A stretch of DNA of 64,000 bases from REEB85 sp018971455 (GCA_028871195.1 JAGWNT010000006.1:1-64000); one strand, 5' to 3'; positions 1 through 10,105 are shown, numbered from the stretch's first letter. The notes: generated from the letters alone by a model not told the origin. Numbers and translations are program-made.

Positions 1-951
1 ACCCACACGGTGCAGTTCCGCACCCAGTTGCAGGGCGTGGTGGACAGCGCGGCGCTGAGCGCCGCGACCGTCTATGTCAGCACCTCCACCAGCGCCGCGG
101 CGACGACGACCTCGGCCAACTACATGAATGCCGGCATCGCGAGCCTGCCGGCCAGCAGCGGCGTCACCTTCACCACCACGCCGACCGTGCTGACCGACTC
201 CGCGGGGCAGACCACCGGCTACCAGGTGGTGGTGACGGCGAAGGCGTCGATGCCGACGACCTTCCTCGGCAGCATCATGAGCACGATCCCGGTCTCGGTC
301 ACCGCGACCGCGCTCAACCCGGTCATCTACGCCAATCCCACCGCAGGCAATTTCAAGTCGAGCGCCTGGGATGCCAACAAGCTCTACTGGTACATCGTGC
401 CTTCGGGCGGCGGCATTCCGCCCAGCAGCGCGCTGCACCTGATGTTCGACAACACGCTGGCGAGCCAGCCCTCGGTCTCCTTCCAGGTCGCCGCCAGCCA
501 GCAGATCGGCTTCGCCCTGCAGAACACCACCGGCGGAAAGCAGAGCTACGGCAACAACCAATATGGCAGCACGCCGGGCACCACGCACACTTTCTATTCC
601 AACCTGTCCAATCCGACCAACTCGGCCAACGGCTACAACGCCACCGACAACCGCCACAACGTCAACGGCGTCAACGGCGCGAACGGCAACAACTGCACCC
701 TGCAGACCGCCGTGATTCCCTCCAGCGGCGTGCTGCCGACGCCGCAGAGCGGCACCTGCTTCAACACGCCCATCGCCTATGCGGCGCCAAGCTGCACCAA
801 GCTCGCCGGCAAGAGCATCTTCTATTCCTGGAACGACATGGGCGGCTCGATCGACGACAAGGACTACAACGACGCCCAGTTCAGCTTCTCCTGCGGCGGC
901 GCCGGCGGCGGCAGCGCCACCACCCCGACCACGGTGGTGCTGACCAACTGA
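1..951 (+). CDS. TadG-like pilus-assembly protein (5' end outside window)
   Basis: The frame is open from the first base, so the true start lies upstream. The first visible residues, including RTQLQGVVDSAALSAA, match the end of the N-terminal region of TadG/TadE-type proteins, where a membrane helix is followed by a 'LQnaaDaAALAaA' helix. The rest is a Ser/Thr/Gly/Asn-rich exported domain of about 290 residues. Near the end, WNDMGGSIDDKDYNDAQFSF is rich in Asp and resembles calcium-binding beta-sandwich domains. TadG-like proteins are envelope parts of the Tad/Flp pilus machine, whose main locus lies about 24 kb downstream. Homology at the N-terminus is good; the function of the C-terminal domain is inference. 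Confidence 0.6.
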   Translation, partial: THTVQFRTQLQGVVDSAALSAATVYVSTSTSAAATTTSANYMNAGIASLPASSGVTFTTTPTVLTDSAGQTTGYQVVVTAKASMPTTFLGSIMSTIPVSVTATALNPVIYANPTAGNFKSSAWDANKLYWYIVPSGGGIPPSSALHLMFDNTLASQPSVSFQVAASQQIGFALQNTTGGKQSYGNNQYGSTPGTTHTFYSNLSNPTNSANGYNATDNRHNVNGVNGANGNNCTLQTAVIPSSGVLPTPQSGTCFNTPIAYAAPSCTKLAGKSIFYSWNDMGGSIDDKDYNDAQFSFSCGGAGGGSATTPTTVVLTN

Positions 952-952
952 C

Positions 953-1609
953 CTACATCAGGCTGGCGCCGATATTCACCGACAATGCCAGGATGACGGT
1001 GTTGAACAGGAAGCCCAGCATGCCGTGCGCGGCGGCCAGCCGGCGCAGGCTGCGCGCCTGGATGGTGACGTCGGAGACCTGGAAGGTCATGCCGAGCACC
1101 AGCGCGAAGTAGAAGAAATCCCAGTAATCCGGGGCCGCCCCGCCGGGGAATTCGAGCCCGCCCGCGCTGTGGTGCGTGGCCGGGCTGGTGTCGTAATATT
1201 CATGCGCGTAGCGCAGCGCGAACAAGGTGTGGGTGATCAGCCACGACAGCAGCAGCGTCGCCGCCACCAGCGCGATGACCAGCCCGCGCACGCCGGGCGA
1301 CAGATCCTTGGTGTTGGAAAACAGGCCGACAATGGCGGCGAAGCTCGCCGTCACCGCGCCGATCGTCGCCCAGAATATCGTCCACTCCCCCTCCTGGTCG
1401 CGCGCCGCGTGCTCGGCCATGCGGCTCATCGGCTCGGTGGCGAACAGATGGGCGATGAGCGCCAGGAAGGCGACGCAGCCGATATCCCAGGCGAGCACCG
1501 CGCGCGCCAGCGGCCACAGCCCGGCCGGCAGCAGCGGCCAGGCCGCCAACCCGATGACCGTGCCCAGCGCCAGACGCGGTCGGCCCTGAATGATACGCCA
1601 CAGCTTCAT
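953..1609 (-). CDS. DUF1345 family membrane protein
   Basis: This 218-residue protein has about five hydrophobic segments. It carries the family's typical central motif, YAHEYY followed by DYWDFFYFALVLGMTFQVSD, and a C-terminal segment similar to 'HGMLGFLFNTVILALSVNI'. The function of the family is unknown; it is an inner-membrane protein. The gene starts 11 bp after the stop of livF on the same strand, so it is probably cotranscribed as the last gene of the Liv transporter operon. Whether it takes part in transport cannot be told from sequence. Confidence 0.85.
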   Translation of the reverse strand: MKLWRIIQGRPRLALGTVIGLAAWPLLPAGLWPLARAVLAWDIGCVAFLALIAHLFATEPMSRMAEHAARDQEGEWTIFWATIGAVTASFAAIVGLFSNTKDLSPGVRGLVIALVAATLLLSWLITHTLFALRYAHEYYDTSPATHHSAGGLEFPGGAAPDYWDFFYFALVLGMTFQVSDVTIQARSLRRLAAAHGMLGFLFNTVILALSVNIGASLM

Positions 1610-1620
1610 GCGGCCCCCGC

Positions 1621-2334
1621 CTAGAGTCCCAGATAGGCCGCCCGCAGCCGCGGATCATCCGCCAGCCCCGCCGCCGCGCCCGAGAATGCCACCCTTCCAT
1701 GCTCGATGACATAGGCCCGTCCGGCGATCGCCAGGGATTGTACCACGTTCTGCTCCACCACCAGGATCGACAGCCCCTCCCGGTGCAGCCGCCCGATCAG
1801 CGCGAACAGCGTCTCGGTGAGCAGCGGCGAGAGGCCGAGGGAGGGCTCGTCGAGAATCAGCAGCCTCGGCTCGGCCATCAGCCCGCGCCCGATCGCCAGC
1901 ATCTGCTGCTCGCCGCCGCTGAGCGAGCCGGCCGGCTGGCCCTGCCGTTCGGCCAGGCGCGGAAACAGATCGAGCACGCGCGCGAGGTTGCGCGCGCGCC
2001 TCGCCCGCCCCCGCAGATAGGCCCCGAGCAGCAGGTTGTCGCGCACCGCGAGATTGGGAAAAACCCGCCGCCCCTCCGGCACGTGGATCAGCCCGGCGGC
2101 GACGATCGCGTCGTGGCGGGCCTGGGTGATGTCCGCGCCGTCGAAACGGATGCGGCCGGCGCGGGCGCGAACCAGCCCGGACAGCGCGCGGTTCAGCGTC
2201 GTCTTGCCCACCCCGTTGGCGCCCAGCACGGCGACGATCTCGCCCGCGTCGATCCGCAGGTCGATGCCGTGCAGCACCGAAAACGCGCCGTAGCCCGCCT
2301 CCAGCCCGCGCACCTCCAGCAGCGGCTCAGCCAT
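1621..2334 (-). CDS. livF: Branched-chain amino acid-type ABC transporter ATP-binding protein LivF
   Basis: One of two ATPases of a Liv/HAAT-type importer. The 237-residue protein has Walker A (GANGVGKTT, about residues 38-46), the signature LSGGEQQ (138-144) and Walker B LLILDEPS (158-165). The segment VPEGRRVFPNLAVRDNL is typical of LivF. Its start overlaps the end of livG by 8 bp, showing translational coupling in the order livK-livH-livM-livG-livF. The substrate class (amino acids, amides, urea or related polar organics) is set by the binding protein at 5022-6239 and cannot be fixed from this subunit. Confidence 0.93.
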   Translation of the reverse strand: MAEPLLEVRGLEAGYGAFSVLHGIDLRIDAGEIVAVLGANGVGKTTLNRALSGLVRARAGRIRFDGADITQARHDAIVAAGLIHVPEGRRVFPNLAVRDNLLLGAYLRGRARRARNLARVLDLFPRLAERQGQPAGSLSGGEQQMLAIGRGLMAEPRLLILDEPSLGLSPLLTETLFALIGRLHREGLSILVVEQNVVQSLAIAGRAYVIEHGRVAFSGAAAGLADDPRLRAAYLGL

Positions 2335-3094
2335 GCGGCGCGGCCTGGTCGAACGGGGAGGAATGGGTCCGGGCCAGCCGTGCTGCGGCGCCGTGGCCGA
2401 GATAGGCCTCGATCACCGCCGGGTTCTCGGCGATCTCGCGCGGGCTGCCGGTGGCGATCAGCGCGCCCTCGGCCAGCACGTAGACGCGCTCGGCCAGCGA
2501 GGCCACCGCCTGCATGATATGCTCGATGAGCAGGATGGTGACGCCGGCGGTGCGGATCTCGCGGATCAGACCGACGATCTCGCCGATCTCGGCGGGATTG
2601 AGCCCGGCCATCACCTCGTCGAGCAGCAGCAGCCGCGGCTGCGTCGCCAGCGCGCGCGCTAGTTCGAGGCGCTTGCGCCCGGCTACCGTCAGGCTCGCCG
2701 CCGGGCGGTCGAGCAGCGGGCCGAGGCCGAGCCGCGTGCCGATCGCGCGGGCCGCCGCCATCGCCGCCGCCGGCTCGGCGACGTGCAGGAAGGCGCCGAT
2801 GCGGATGTTCTCCGCAACGCTCAGCCCGCCGAAAGGCTGGGTGATCTGGAAGGTGCGCACCAGCCCGTGGGCGGCGATGCGGTCCGGCCGCAGGGCGGTG
2901 ATGGCGCGGCCCTCCAGCGCCACGCGCCCGGCATCGGGGCGGATGAAGCCGGCGATCATCGCGAAGCTCGTCGTCTTGCCCGCACCGTTCGGCCCGATCA
3001 GCGCGGTGATCGAGCCGGCCGCGACATCGAGATCGACATCGCGCACCGCCTGTAATCCACCGAAGCGCTTGCTGAGGCCCCGCACCTCAAGCAC
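2327..3094 (-). CDS. livG: Branched-chain amino acid-type ABC transporter ATP-binding protein LivG
   Basis: Second ATPase of the Liv importer, 255 residues. Walker A is GPNGAGKTT (34-42). The signature region has the LivG-type form LTVAGRKRLELARAL, and Walker B is LLLLDEVMAGLNP. The LivG family insert with 'GLVRTFQITQPF' is present. The gene overlaps livM by 8 bp upstream and livF by 8 bp downstream, so the subunits are made from one message. It acts on the cytoplasmic face, paired with LivF. Confidence 0.93.
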   Translation of the reverse strand: MLEVRGLSKRFGGLQAVRDVDLDVAAGSITALIGPNGAGKTTSFAMIAGFIRPDAGRVALEGRAITALRPDRIAAHGLVRTFQITQPFGGLSVAENIRIGAFLHVAEPAAAMAAARAIGTRLGLGPLLDRPAASLTVAGRKRLELARALATQPRLLLLDEVMAGLNPAEIGEIVGLIREIRTAGVTILLIEHIMQAVASLAERVYVLAEGALIATGSPREIAENPAVIEAYLGHGAAARLARTHSSPFDQAAPHG

Positions 3095-4022
3095 GACGGA
3101 ACATCCCCGCGATGCCGTCCGGCAGCAGGCGGATCACCGCCAGCAGCACCACGCCGTAGAGCATCGCGGCAAAGCCGGGCAGGGCGATCCAGGCCTGTGC
3201 GGTGTCGGCCACCAGATGCAGCCCGATGGCGCCCAGGATCGGCCCCCACACCGTGCCGGGGCCGCCGATCATGGCGACCAGCAGCATCTCCACGCTGCGC
3301 TCGACGCTGAAGGCGATGGAGGGATCGATGTAGAGATAGGTCTGCGTATAGACGACGCCCGCGGTGGCGATCACCGCCCCCGACAGCGCGAAGGCGAGCG
3401 TCTTGGTGCGCACGATGTCGATGCCGAGCGCCTGCGCGGCATCCTCGTTCTCGCGCAGCGCCACCAGCCGCGCGCCGAAGCGGCTGGCGCGCAGCCAATG
3501 GGCGAGCGCGGTTGCCAAGACCAGCAAGGCCAGCATCACGGCGTAGGAGGCGCGGCGGTCGAGAAACTGGAAATTCCCCAGTCCCGGAGCGAGGCGCAGC
3601 GTGATGCCGAGCCCCGCGCCGGTCAGCGCGAGGCTGTTGGACAGCACATGGAACACCTCGGCGAAGGCCAGCGTCACCAGCGCGAAATAGCTGCCCCGCA
3701 AGCCCGCGCGGAAGGCGGCGAACCCCACCACGGCGCCGGCGAGCCCGCCCAGCGCCGCACCGGCGGGCAGGCCGAACCAGGGATTGATCCCCCATCGCGT
3801 CTGGATGATCGCCGCGGTGTAGGCGCCGATGCCGAAGAACATCACGCTGCCGAAACTGGTCAGCCCGCCGAACCCGCCAGCCAGATTCCACCCCTGGCCG
3901 ACCAGTGCGGAGGCCGCCGTCAGCAGGCCGATTGTCGCGAGATATTGCGAGCCGCCGAGGAAGGGCAGGGCGGCCAGCACGATCCCCGCCAATACCACCA
4001 GCGGCATCGGGGCCCGCCTCAT
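3087..4022 (-). CDS. livM: Branched-chain amino acid-type ABC transporter permease LivM
   Basis: Permease of 311 residues with about nine hydrophobic segments, belonging to the BPD_transp_2 family. The characteristic LivM stretch 'GQGWNLAGGFGGLTSFGSVMFFGIGAY' is present in full. The start is set at the ATG that overlaps the TGA of livH by four bases (ATGA), followed by MRRAPMPLVV. A longer frame reading upstream lies inside livH and is not the gene. It forms the membrane channel with LivH. Confidence 0.93.
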   Translation of the reverse strand: MRRAPMPLVVLAGIVLAALPFLGGSQYLATIGLLTAASALVGQGWNLAGGFGGLTSFGSVMFFGIGAYTAAIIQTRWGINPWFGLPAGAALGGLAGAVVGFAAFRAGLRGSYFALVTLAFAEVFHVLSNSLALTGAGLGITLRLAPGLGNFQFLDRRASYAVMLALLVLATALAHWLRASRFGARLVALRENEDAAQALGIDIVRTKTLAFALSGAVIATAGVVYTQTYLYIDPSIAFSVERSVEMLLVAMIGGPGTVWGPILGAIGLHLVADTAQAWIALPGFAAMLYGVVLLAVIRLLPDGIAGMFRRA

Positions 4023-4909
4023 CGCGCCGCGCCGAACAGCCCGGTCGGCCGCAGCAGCAGCACCGCGATGAACACCGTGCTGATGCCGATCGGCCCGAGC
4101 GATTCCCCCAGCAGCAGCCCGCCCAGGCTTTCGGTGACGCCGATCAGCAGCCCGCCGATCACCGCACCGGGAAAGCTGCCCATGCCGCCCAGCACGACGA
4201 TGGTGAACGAGACCAGCACGAAGCTGTTGCCGACGCTGGGCGAGACGTAGAACACCGGCAGCAGCAGGCAGGCGGCAGCCCCGAGGCAGGCAATGCCGAT
4301 ACCGTAGGCGAGCGCGAAGATGCGCTCTGGACGAATGCCCATCAGCCGCGCCCCGTCCGGCTCGCGCGCCACCGCGCGGATCGCCCGCCCGGCATCGGTG
4401 CGCGTCATGAACGCCCACAGCGCGAGCGCCAGCAGCAGCGCGACACCGAAGGAGATCAGCCGCGGCAGCGAAATCAGCATGCCCCCGACCGGCACCACGT
4501 CGAACGCATAGGGCGTGTCGATGGTCCGGGTGTCGCCGGTGAAGAGGACGAGCGCGAAATTGTCGAGCACCACGGCGACCCCCAGCGTGGCGAGCAGGAT
4601 CGCCCGGTCCTGCCGCACCCCGCCGCCCGCCCCGGCGGCGACCGGGCCGATGACGCCGCGATACAGCGCCCAGCCCATCGCGAACATCGCCGCCACCATC
4701 ACCGGCAACGCCGCATACGGGTCGAACCCGGCCTCTGTGCACAGCAGCCAGGTGCCGAACATGGCCAGCATCAGCAGGCTGCCATGGGCAAAATTGACGA
4801 TGTGCAGCACGCCGTAGATCAGCGTCAGGCCGAGCGCCACCAGCGCGTACACCCCGCCGGTCAACAGCCCGTTGACCAGCGAGGGCAGCAGGATGCCGAG
4901 CGGCGGCAA
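4019..4909 (-). CDS. livH: Branched-chain amino acid-type ABC transporter permease LivH
   Basis: Permease of 296 residues, BPD_transp_2 family. The N-terminal 'NGLLTGGVYALVALGLTLIY' and the following GVLHIVNFAHGSLLML are family hallmarks. It heads the membrane part of the operon. The gap of 112 bp to the stop of the binding-protein gene upstream is the largest inside the operon and could hold a hairpin that lowers permease expression relative to binding protein; none is clear by eye. Confidence 0.93.
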   Translation of the reverse strand: MPPLGILLPSLVNGLLTGGVYALVALGLTLIYGVLHIVNFAHGSLLMLAMFGTWLLCTEAGFDPYAALPVMVAAMFAMGWALYRGVIGPVAAGAGGGVRQDRAILLATLGVAVVLDNFALVLFTGDTRTIDTPYAFDVVPVGGMLISLPRLISFGVALLLALALWAFMTRTDAGRAIRAVAREPDGARLMGIRPERIFALAYGIGIACLGAAACLLLPVFYVSPSVGNSFVLVSFTIVVLGGMGSFPGAVIGGLLIGVTESLGGLLLGESLGPIGISTVFIAVLLLRPTGLFGAAR

Positions 4910-5021
4910 GCTAGCGGCCCGCGGCGCGTGTCGCCGCTGGCCGGTCCGCCGAACCGCTCGGCCCGCTCGATGGCAGGCTCTGAATCATGCCGGACGGCTG
5001 CACGGAGTCAGAGCCCACGCC

Positions 5022-6239
5022 TCAGGCTTTCGGGCGCGGATAGTTCGCATGGGCCTCGGCGAACGCGCCCGGCCACACCACCTTCACCGCGCCCTTCTGG
5101 ATCTGCAGCCCCACCGCATGCGCGCCCTGGTTCTGCCCGTTGACGAAATGGGTCGGACCGTAGGGCATGATGTCGGGATAGAAGGTGCTGTTGGCGAGCG
5201 CGTCGATCACCTTCTTGCGGTCGGTCGAGCCGGCATGCTCGATCGCGTCGGCCATCAGTTTCACCGCGAGATAGCCGAACGGCACCTCGAAGGTCAGCAG
5301 CACCTTCGCCGCGGCGAGCTTCTTGCGGAAATCCTGGCCGGCCTTGGATTTCGGATTGATCCAGTTGTTGAAGTCCATGATGTTGTCGCTGATCTGCGGC
5401 TGCTCGGTGGCGAATTTCGAACCGAAGCCGCCGCCCAGCACCGAGAACAGCGCCACCAGCTTGACGCGCTGCTGCACCAGCGTGCGCGCCAGCAGGATGT
5501 ACTCGTTCAGGTAGTTGGTCATGATCACCAGGTCCGGCTTGGCCTCCTGGATGCGCAGCACGATGTTGGAGAAGTCCCGCGTCGGCGTCGGATGGGCGAT
5601 GTTGTCGAGAACCTTGATGCCCACGCCGGGCAGCTTCTCCGCCAGCACCTTCGCCGTGCCGGTGCCGAACTCGCTGTTCTCATGCACCAGGATGGCGCTC
5701 CTGGCCGGGCTGCCGGCGGATTTGTTGATCTCCGACAGGCAGAGCACCGCATCCTCCACCACCGGCGTCGCCGCGGGGAACAGGCGGAAGGTGTTGGTCA
5801 GCCCGCGCGTGGTGATGTTGTCGGCGATGCCGCTGTCCACGCAGAACGGCAGGTTGTATTTCGCCGCCGCCTGCGTCGCCGCCAGCACCAGGCCGCTGGC
5901 GAAGCAGCCGGTGAAGCCGGCGACGCTGCCCGACATCTGATCGACCAGGCCGGCGGCGATCTCCGGGCGCAGCTGGGTGTCGCCCAGCACCGCCTCGAGC
6001 TTGGCCCCGCCCATCGACTTGATGCCGCCCGCTGCGTTGATCTCGGCAATCGCCATGGTGCCGCCGGTGCGGCACTGGTTGCCGGAGAAGGCCAGCGGGC
6101 CGGTGACCGGGTGCAGCAGGCCGATCTTGATCGCGGCCGGCTCGGCGCGCAGCACGGCCGGCATGGCAAGCGTGGCGGCACCCGCGGCAATCGCGGTGCG
6201 GCGCGTGAGGGCGGGGCGGCGAGGGGCAGGGCCGGTCAT
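5022..6239 (-). CDS. Liv-type periplasmic substrate-binding protein
   Basis: Binding protein of 405 residues of the Peripla_BP_6 family. The N-terminus reads LTRRTAIAAGAATLAMPAVL, a twin-arginine-like signal peptide, then the mature start EPAAIKIGLLHPVTGPLAFSG. Conserved Liv-type features include the motif AEINAAGGI and the central YNLPFCVD. The gene is first in the operon and is read from the 157-bp region shared with the divergent exporter gene. Ligand is not determinable: the family covers leucine-type amino acids, amides, urea and aromatic acids. Confidence 0.88.
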   Translation of the reverse strand: MTGPAPRRPALTRRTAIAAGAATLAMPAVLRAEPAAIKIGLLHPVTGPLAFSGNQCRTGGTMAIAEINAAGGIKSMGGAKLEAVLGDTQLRPEIAAGLVDQMSGSVAGFTGCFASGLVLAATQAAAKYNLPFCVDSGIADNITTRGLTNTFRLFPAATPVVEDAVLCLSEINKSAGSPARSAILVHENSEFGTGTAKVLAEKLPGVGIKVLDNIAHPTPTRDFSNIVLRIQEAKPDLVIMTNYLNEYILLARTLVQQRVKLVALFSVLGGGFGSKFATEQPQISDNIMDFNNWINPKSKAGQDFRKKLAAAKVLLTFEVPFGYLAVKLMADAIEHAGSTDRKKVIDALANSTFYPDIMPYGPTHFVNGQNQGAHAVGLQIQKGAVKVVWPGAFAEAHANYPRPKA

Positions 6240-6300
6240 GAAAAATCTCCCTGGTTATGGCGGCGTTCGAGACGTCGGCGGACAGCAAGCCAGCTTCCTC

Positions 6301-6320
6301 TTGTCTTGTCCATAAGACAA
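6301..6320. promoter_or_regulatory. Perfect inverted repeat, candidate operator in a divergent promoter region
   Basis: TTGTCTT-N6-AAGACAA is a perfect 7-6-7 palindrome; a second register, TTGTC-N5-GACAA, is nested inside it. It sits between the divergent Liv-type binding-protein gene (61 bp from its start) and the YeiH-type exporter gene (76 bp from its start). The TTGTC/GACAA arms recall operators of FadR-type GntR regulators, but no regulator gene is adjacent, so the family assignment is only a suggestion. Confidence 0.5.
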
Positions 6321-6396
6321 CTTCGGCGCAGCGCCATCGCCCGTCCGGCCGCGGCCGGCTTGCGGCCATCCCGCGCCACGTGCGAGTCTTTGCCTC

Positions 6397-7422
6397 ATGC
6401 AATTCCTCGTCGATGCGCCGCCCCGCCTGCGCCGGGCTGCCGGTCTCGCCCTCTGTCTCCTCATCGCCGCCGCGGCCGAGTTTGCCGGGCGCCTCGTGCC
6501 GGTCATCGGCGCGCCCATCATTGCCATCCTGCTCGGCGTCGCCATCACCAATCTCGGCGGCGGCGTGCGGATGACGGCGCCGCTCGGCATCAAGGAGGTC
6601 AGCGGCACCGCGCTGCGCGCCGGCATCGTCATTCTCGGCGCCACGCTGAACCTCGGCGCGGTGGCCCGCACCGGCGCCGCGTCGCTGCCGCTGCTGGCGG
6701 TCACGCTGACGCTCGGCATGGCCTTCCCGCTGCTGATGGGCCGCCGCCTCGGCGTCGATTGGCGCATGCGCTGCCTGATCGGCATGGGCACGACGATCTG
6801 CGGCGCCTCGGCGATCGCCGCCCTCGCCCCGGTGCTGCGCGCCCGCACGGAAGAGATCGCCTACTCCATCTCGGTGATCTTCTTCTTCAACATGATGGCG
6901 GTGCTGGTCTTTCCCTTCCTCGGCCACGTCATGCACCTCTCCGATGCCGGCTTCGGCCTGTGGGCCGGCACCGCGGTGAACGACACCTCCGCCGTGGTCG
7001 CCGCCGGCTTCGCCTACAGCCACGCCGCCGGCTCCTACGCCACCATCGTCAAGCTAACCCGCACCACGCTGATCATCCCGATGGTGCTCGGCTTCGGCCT
7101 GCTGATGCCCTGGCTCGACCGTGAGACCCATGCCGGCGAGCAGCATCTTCTGGCCCGACTGTCCAAGGCCGTGCCCTGGTTCATCCTGCTCTTCGTCGTC
7201 GCGTCGCTGGCCAACACGCTGGGCCTGGTCGGCGCGGCGGGGCCGGAGCTGGAGACGCTGGCGCGCTTCGTGCTCGTCGTCGCCCTCGCCGCGGTCGGCC
7301 TGCAAGGGCATTGGCGCGCCTTCGCCGGCGCCGGCATCGGCCCGCTTCTGCTCGGCTTCGGCGCCTGGATCGTGGTCGCGGCGTCGAGCCTCGGCATGCA
7401 GCTGCTCTACGGACAGCTTTGA
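6397..7422 (+). CDS. YeiH/UPF0324 family putative exporter
   Basis: Membrane protein of 341 residues with about ten hydrophobic segments, of the PF03601 (conserved hypothetical protein 698) family, often annotated as putative sulfate or thiosulfate exporters. Recognisable family segments are [32 protein letters not shown] and [20 protein letters not shown]. The aldo/keto reductase gene starts 20 bp downstream on the same strand. The substrate is not known for this member. Confidence 0.85.
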   Translation: MQFLVDAPPRLRRAAGLALCLLIAAAAEFAGRLVPVIGAPIIAILLGVAITNLGGGVRMTAPLGIKEVSGTALRAGIVILGATLNLGAVARTGAASLPLLAVTLTLGMAFPLLMGRRLGVDWRMRCLIGMGTTICGASAIAALAPVLRARTEEIAYSISVIFFFNMMAVLVFPFLGHVMHLSDAGFGLWAGTAVNDTSAVVAAGFAYSHAAGSYATIVKLTRTTLIIPMVLGFGLLMPWLDRETHAGEQHLLARLSKAVPWFILLFVVASLANTLGLVGAAGPELETLARFVLVVALAAVGLQGHWRAFAGAGIGPLLLGFGAWIVVAASSLGMQLLYGQL

Positions 7423-7442
7423 ACAGAGGGAGGATCCGCCCG

Positions 7443-8426
7443 ATGACCATTCCACGGCGCCGGCTCGGCCAGAGCGAGCTTCACGTCTCCGCCATCGGCC
7501 TCGGCTGCATGTCCTTCTCCGGCATCTATGGCGAGGCCGAGGACGCGGCCTCCGAGGCGCTGATCCACCATGCGCTGGATTGCGGAGTGAACCATTTCGA
7601 CAGCTCGGACATGTATGGCTGGGGCCACAATGAGCGCGTGGTCGGCCGCGCCATCAGGGCGCGCCGCGGCGAGGTGGTGCTGGCCACCAAATTCGGCCAG
7701 ACCCGCCGGGAGGGCGGTCCGAACGGCGTCAACGGCCATCCGGACTATGTCCAGCAGGCCTGCGAGGCCAGCCTCGCCCGCCTCGGCGTCGAGGTGATCG
7801 ACCTCTACTACCAGCACCGCGTCGATCCCGCCGTGCCGATCGAGGAGACGGTCGGCGCCATGGCTCGCCTCGTCGCCCAGGGCAAGGTGCGCTATCTCGG
7901 CCTGTCCGAGGCCCGGCCCGAGACCATCCGCCGCGCCCATGCGGTCCATCCCATCACCGCCGTGCAGACCGAATATTCGCTGCTCTACCGCAGCGAGGCC
8001 GAGGAAACGCGCGCCACCACCACCAGGCTCGGCGCGAGCTTCGTCGCCTACTCGCCGCTCGGCCGCGGCCTGCTCACCGGCGCCTTCCGCTCGCCCGCCG
8101 ATATCGACGGCCGGCGCGCCAGCCACCCCCGCTTCCAGGGCGAGAACTTCGCCGCCAACCGCCGCCTCGTCGGCCATATCGAGGCGCTCGCCGCGGCCAA
8201 GGGCTGCACACCCGCCCAGGTGGCGCTGGCCTGGCTCCTCGCCCAGGGCGAGGATGTCGTCGCCATTCCCGGCACCCGCTACCCCGCGCGGCTCGACGAG
8301 AATCTCGGCGCGCTGGCGGTCGGTCTGACCCCGGCGGAGCTTGCGGCCCTCGCCGCGGCCTTCCCGCCCGGGGCGGCCGCCGGCACGCGCTACCCGCCCG
8401 GCGGCATGGCGTCGGTCTATGTCTGA
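7443..8426 (+). CDS. Aldo/keto reductase
   Basis: NADPH-dependent oxidoreductase of 327 residues with the (beta/alpha)8 fold. The catalytic tetrad is visible: Asp53 and Tyr58 ([13 protein letters not shown]), Lys83 (ATKFGQ) and His125 (YYQHRVDP). The start [10 protein letters not shown] is preceded by GGGAGGA about 7 nt upstream, so a longer frame inside the exporter gene is rejected. The closest groups are the plant/bacterial auxin-induced-type AKRs (YakC/AKR13-like). The substrate is unknown. The last 10 bp overlap the 3' end of the convergent truA. Confidence 0.9.
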   Translation: MTIPRRRLGQSELHVSAIGLGCMSFSGIYGEAEDAASEALIHHALDCGVNHFDSSDMYGWGHNERVVGRAIRARRGEVVLATKFGQTRREGGPNGVNGHPDYVQQACEASLARLGVEVIDLYYQHRVDPAVPIEETVGAMARLVAQGKVRYLGLSEARPETIRRAHAVHPITAVQTEYSLLYRSEAEETRATTTRLGASFVAYSPLGRGLLTGAFRSPADIDGRRASHPRFQGENFAANRRLVGHIEALAAAKGCTPAQVALAWLLAQGEDVVAIPGTRYPARLDENLGALAVGLTPAELAALAAAFPPGAAAGTRYPPGGMASVYV

Positions 8427-9187
8427 GGCGGGCTGAACGGGTCCGCAGCGTAGCGCACGGCGGTCAGGCACAGCCCGTCGGCGGGCGCGGTGGGCCCGGC
8501 CTTGCCGCGGTCGCGCGCGGCCAGCACCTCGGCCACCCGCCCCACCGGCCACCGCCCTTCGCCCACCAGCTTCAGCGTGCCCGTCAGGTTGCGCACCTGG
8601 TGGTGCAGGAAGCTGCGCGCCTCGGCGATGATCTCCACCAGGTCGCCGTCGCGCCGCACGTCCAGCCGGTCGAGCGTGCGCACCGGCGATTTCGCCTGGC
8701 AGGCCGCGGCGCGGAACGACGAGAAATCATGCCGACCTAGCAATGATTGCGCCGCCGCGTGCATCGCCGCCTCGTCGAGCAGGGCGATGACATGCCACAC
8801 CCGCCCGGCCAGCAGCGCGGGGCGGGGGCCGCGGTTGAGAATGCGGTACCGGTAGGCCCGCCCGATCGCCGAGAAGCGCGCATTCCATCCTGCCGCGGCG
8901 AAGCCGGCCCGCACGACCACGACGGGATGCGGCTTCATGTGGAAATTGAGCGCGGCCATCAGCCGCTCGGGCGCCAGCGCGCAGGGCAGTTCGAGCAGCA
9001 CCATCTGCGCCTCGGCATGCACGCCGGCGTCGGTCCGCCCGGCGACCACGCAGTGCACGCGCCCGTCTCCGGCCAGCCGCGCAGCCGCCTGCTCCACCAC
9101 CTCCTGGATCGACAGGCCGTTATCCTGCCGCTGCCAGCCGACGAAGCCGGCGCCGTCATATTCCAGCCGCAGCGCGTAGCGCGCCAT
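8417..9187 (-). CDS. truA: tRNA pseudouridine(38-40) synthase TruA
   Basis: Converts uridines 38-40 of the anticodon arm of many tRNAs to pseudouridine. The protein is 256 residues, with the catalytic motif GRTDAGVHA (50-58, Asp53) and the typical N-terminus [17 protein letters not shown]. The start ATG overlaps the stop of fmt by one base (TGATG). It is the last gene of a def-fmt-truA translation operon. The frame continues upstream within fmt, but there is no reason to start earlier. Confidence 0.95.
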   Translation of the reverse strand: MARYALRLEYDGAGFVGWQRQDNGLSIQEVVEQAAARLAGDGRVHCVVAGRTDAGVHAEAQMVLLELPCALAPERLMAALNFHMKPHPVVVVRAGFAAAGWNARFSAIGRAYRYRILNRGPRPALLAGRVWHVIALLDEAAMHAAAQSLLGRHDFSSFRAAACQAKSPVRTLDRLDVRRDGDLVEIIAEARSFLHHQVRNLTGTLKLVGEGRWPVGRVAEVLAARDRGKAGPTAPADGLCLTAVRYAADPFSPPQT

Positions 9188-10104
9188 CACCCGAGGCGCG
9201 TGCCGGGGCCGATCGGATGGCCGCGCAGGAACGCCTCCGCCGCCATCGCCGCCCGCCCCGGCGCCTGCACGCGCAACAGCCGCAGCGCCCCGCCGCCGGT
9301 GCCGACCAGCAGGCGCGCGTCGAGCACCTCGCCCGGCGCGCCAGCGCCCGCCTCGGGACGGGCCGCCAGCACTTTCAGCACCGTCCCGCCGAGCTGCGTG
9401 AACGTGCCGGGCCAGGGGTTGAGGGCACGGATCTGCCGGTCGAGTGCCGCCGCGTCGTGCGCCCAGTCGAGCCGCCCATCCTCGCGCGTGAGCTTCGCCG
9501 CATAGGTGGCCCCGGTCGGCGGCTGCGGCACCGGCGCCGGCGCCTCGGCCAGCGCCCGCAGGATCAGCCGCGCGCCAATCTCGGCCAGCCGGTCGTGCAG
9601 CTCGCCCGCCGTGCTGTGCGGCGTGATCGCCACCGCCTCGCGCAGCAGCATCGCCCCGGTGTCGAGCCCGGCATCCATCTGCATGATCGTGACACCCGTC
9701 TCGCCGTCGCCGGCCAGGATCGCCGCCTGGATCGGTGCCGCGCCGCGCCAGCGGGGCAGCAGGCTGGCATGGATGTTGAGGCACCCGCGCACGGGGGCGG
9801 CGAGCATCGCCTCGGGCAGGATCAATCCATACGCCGCCACCACGGCGGCATCCAGGCGCAGCGCCGCGAAGGCCTCCTGTGCTGCGGCATCGCGGCGCAG
9901 CCGCGCCGGCGTGCGGACGGAAAGCCCCAGCGCCTCGGCCGCCACCTGCACGGGGCAGGGGCGCACGGCGTGGCCCCGCCCGGCCGGGCGGGGGGGCTGA
10001 CAATAGACGGCGGCAATCTCGTGGCCCGCGCCATGCAGCGCGCGCAGCGCCGGCACGGCGAAATCCGGGCTGCCCATGAAGGCCAGGCGCAGCCGGTCGG
10101 GCAC
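9187..10104 (-). CDS. fmt: Methionyl-tRNA formyltransferase
   Basis: Transfers a formyl group from 10-formyltetrahydrofolate to Met-tRNA(fMet) for initiation. The 305-residue protein has the expected length. Catalytic residues are in [17 protein letters not shown] (Asn110, His112) and in [11 protein letters not shown] (Asp144). The SPDFAVP motif near the N-terminus is typical. It lies 1 bp downstream of def and overlaps truA by one base. Confidence 0.96.
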   Translation of the reverse strand: MPDRLRLAFMGSPDFAVPALRALHGAGHEIAAVYCQPPRPAGRGHAVRPCPVQVAAEALGLSVRTPARLRRDAAAQEAFAALRLDAAVVAAYGLILPEAMLAAPVRGCLNIHASLLPRWRGAAPIQAAILAGDGETGVTIMQMDAGLDTGAMLLREAVAITPHSTAGELHDRLAEIGARLILRALAEAPAPVPQPPTGATYAAKLTREDGRLDWAHDAAALDRQIRALNPWPGTFTQLGGTVLKVLAARPEAGAGAPGEVLDARLLVGTGGGALRLLRVQAPGRAAMAAEAFLRGHPIGPGTRLG

Positions 10105-10105
10105 C

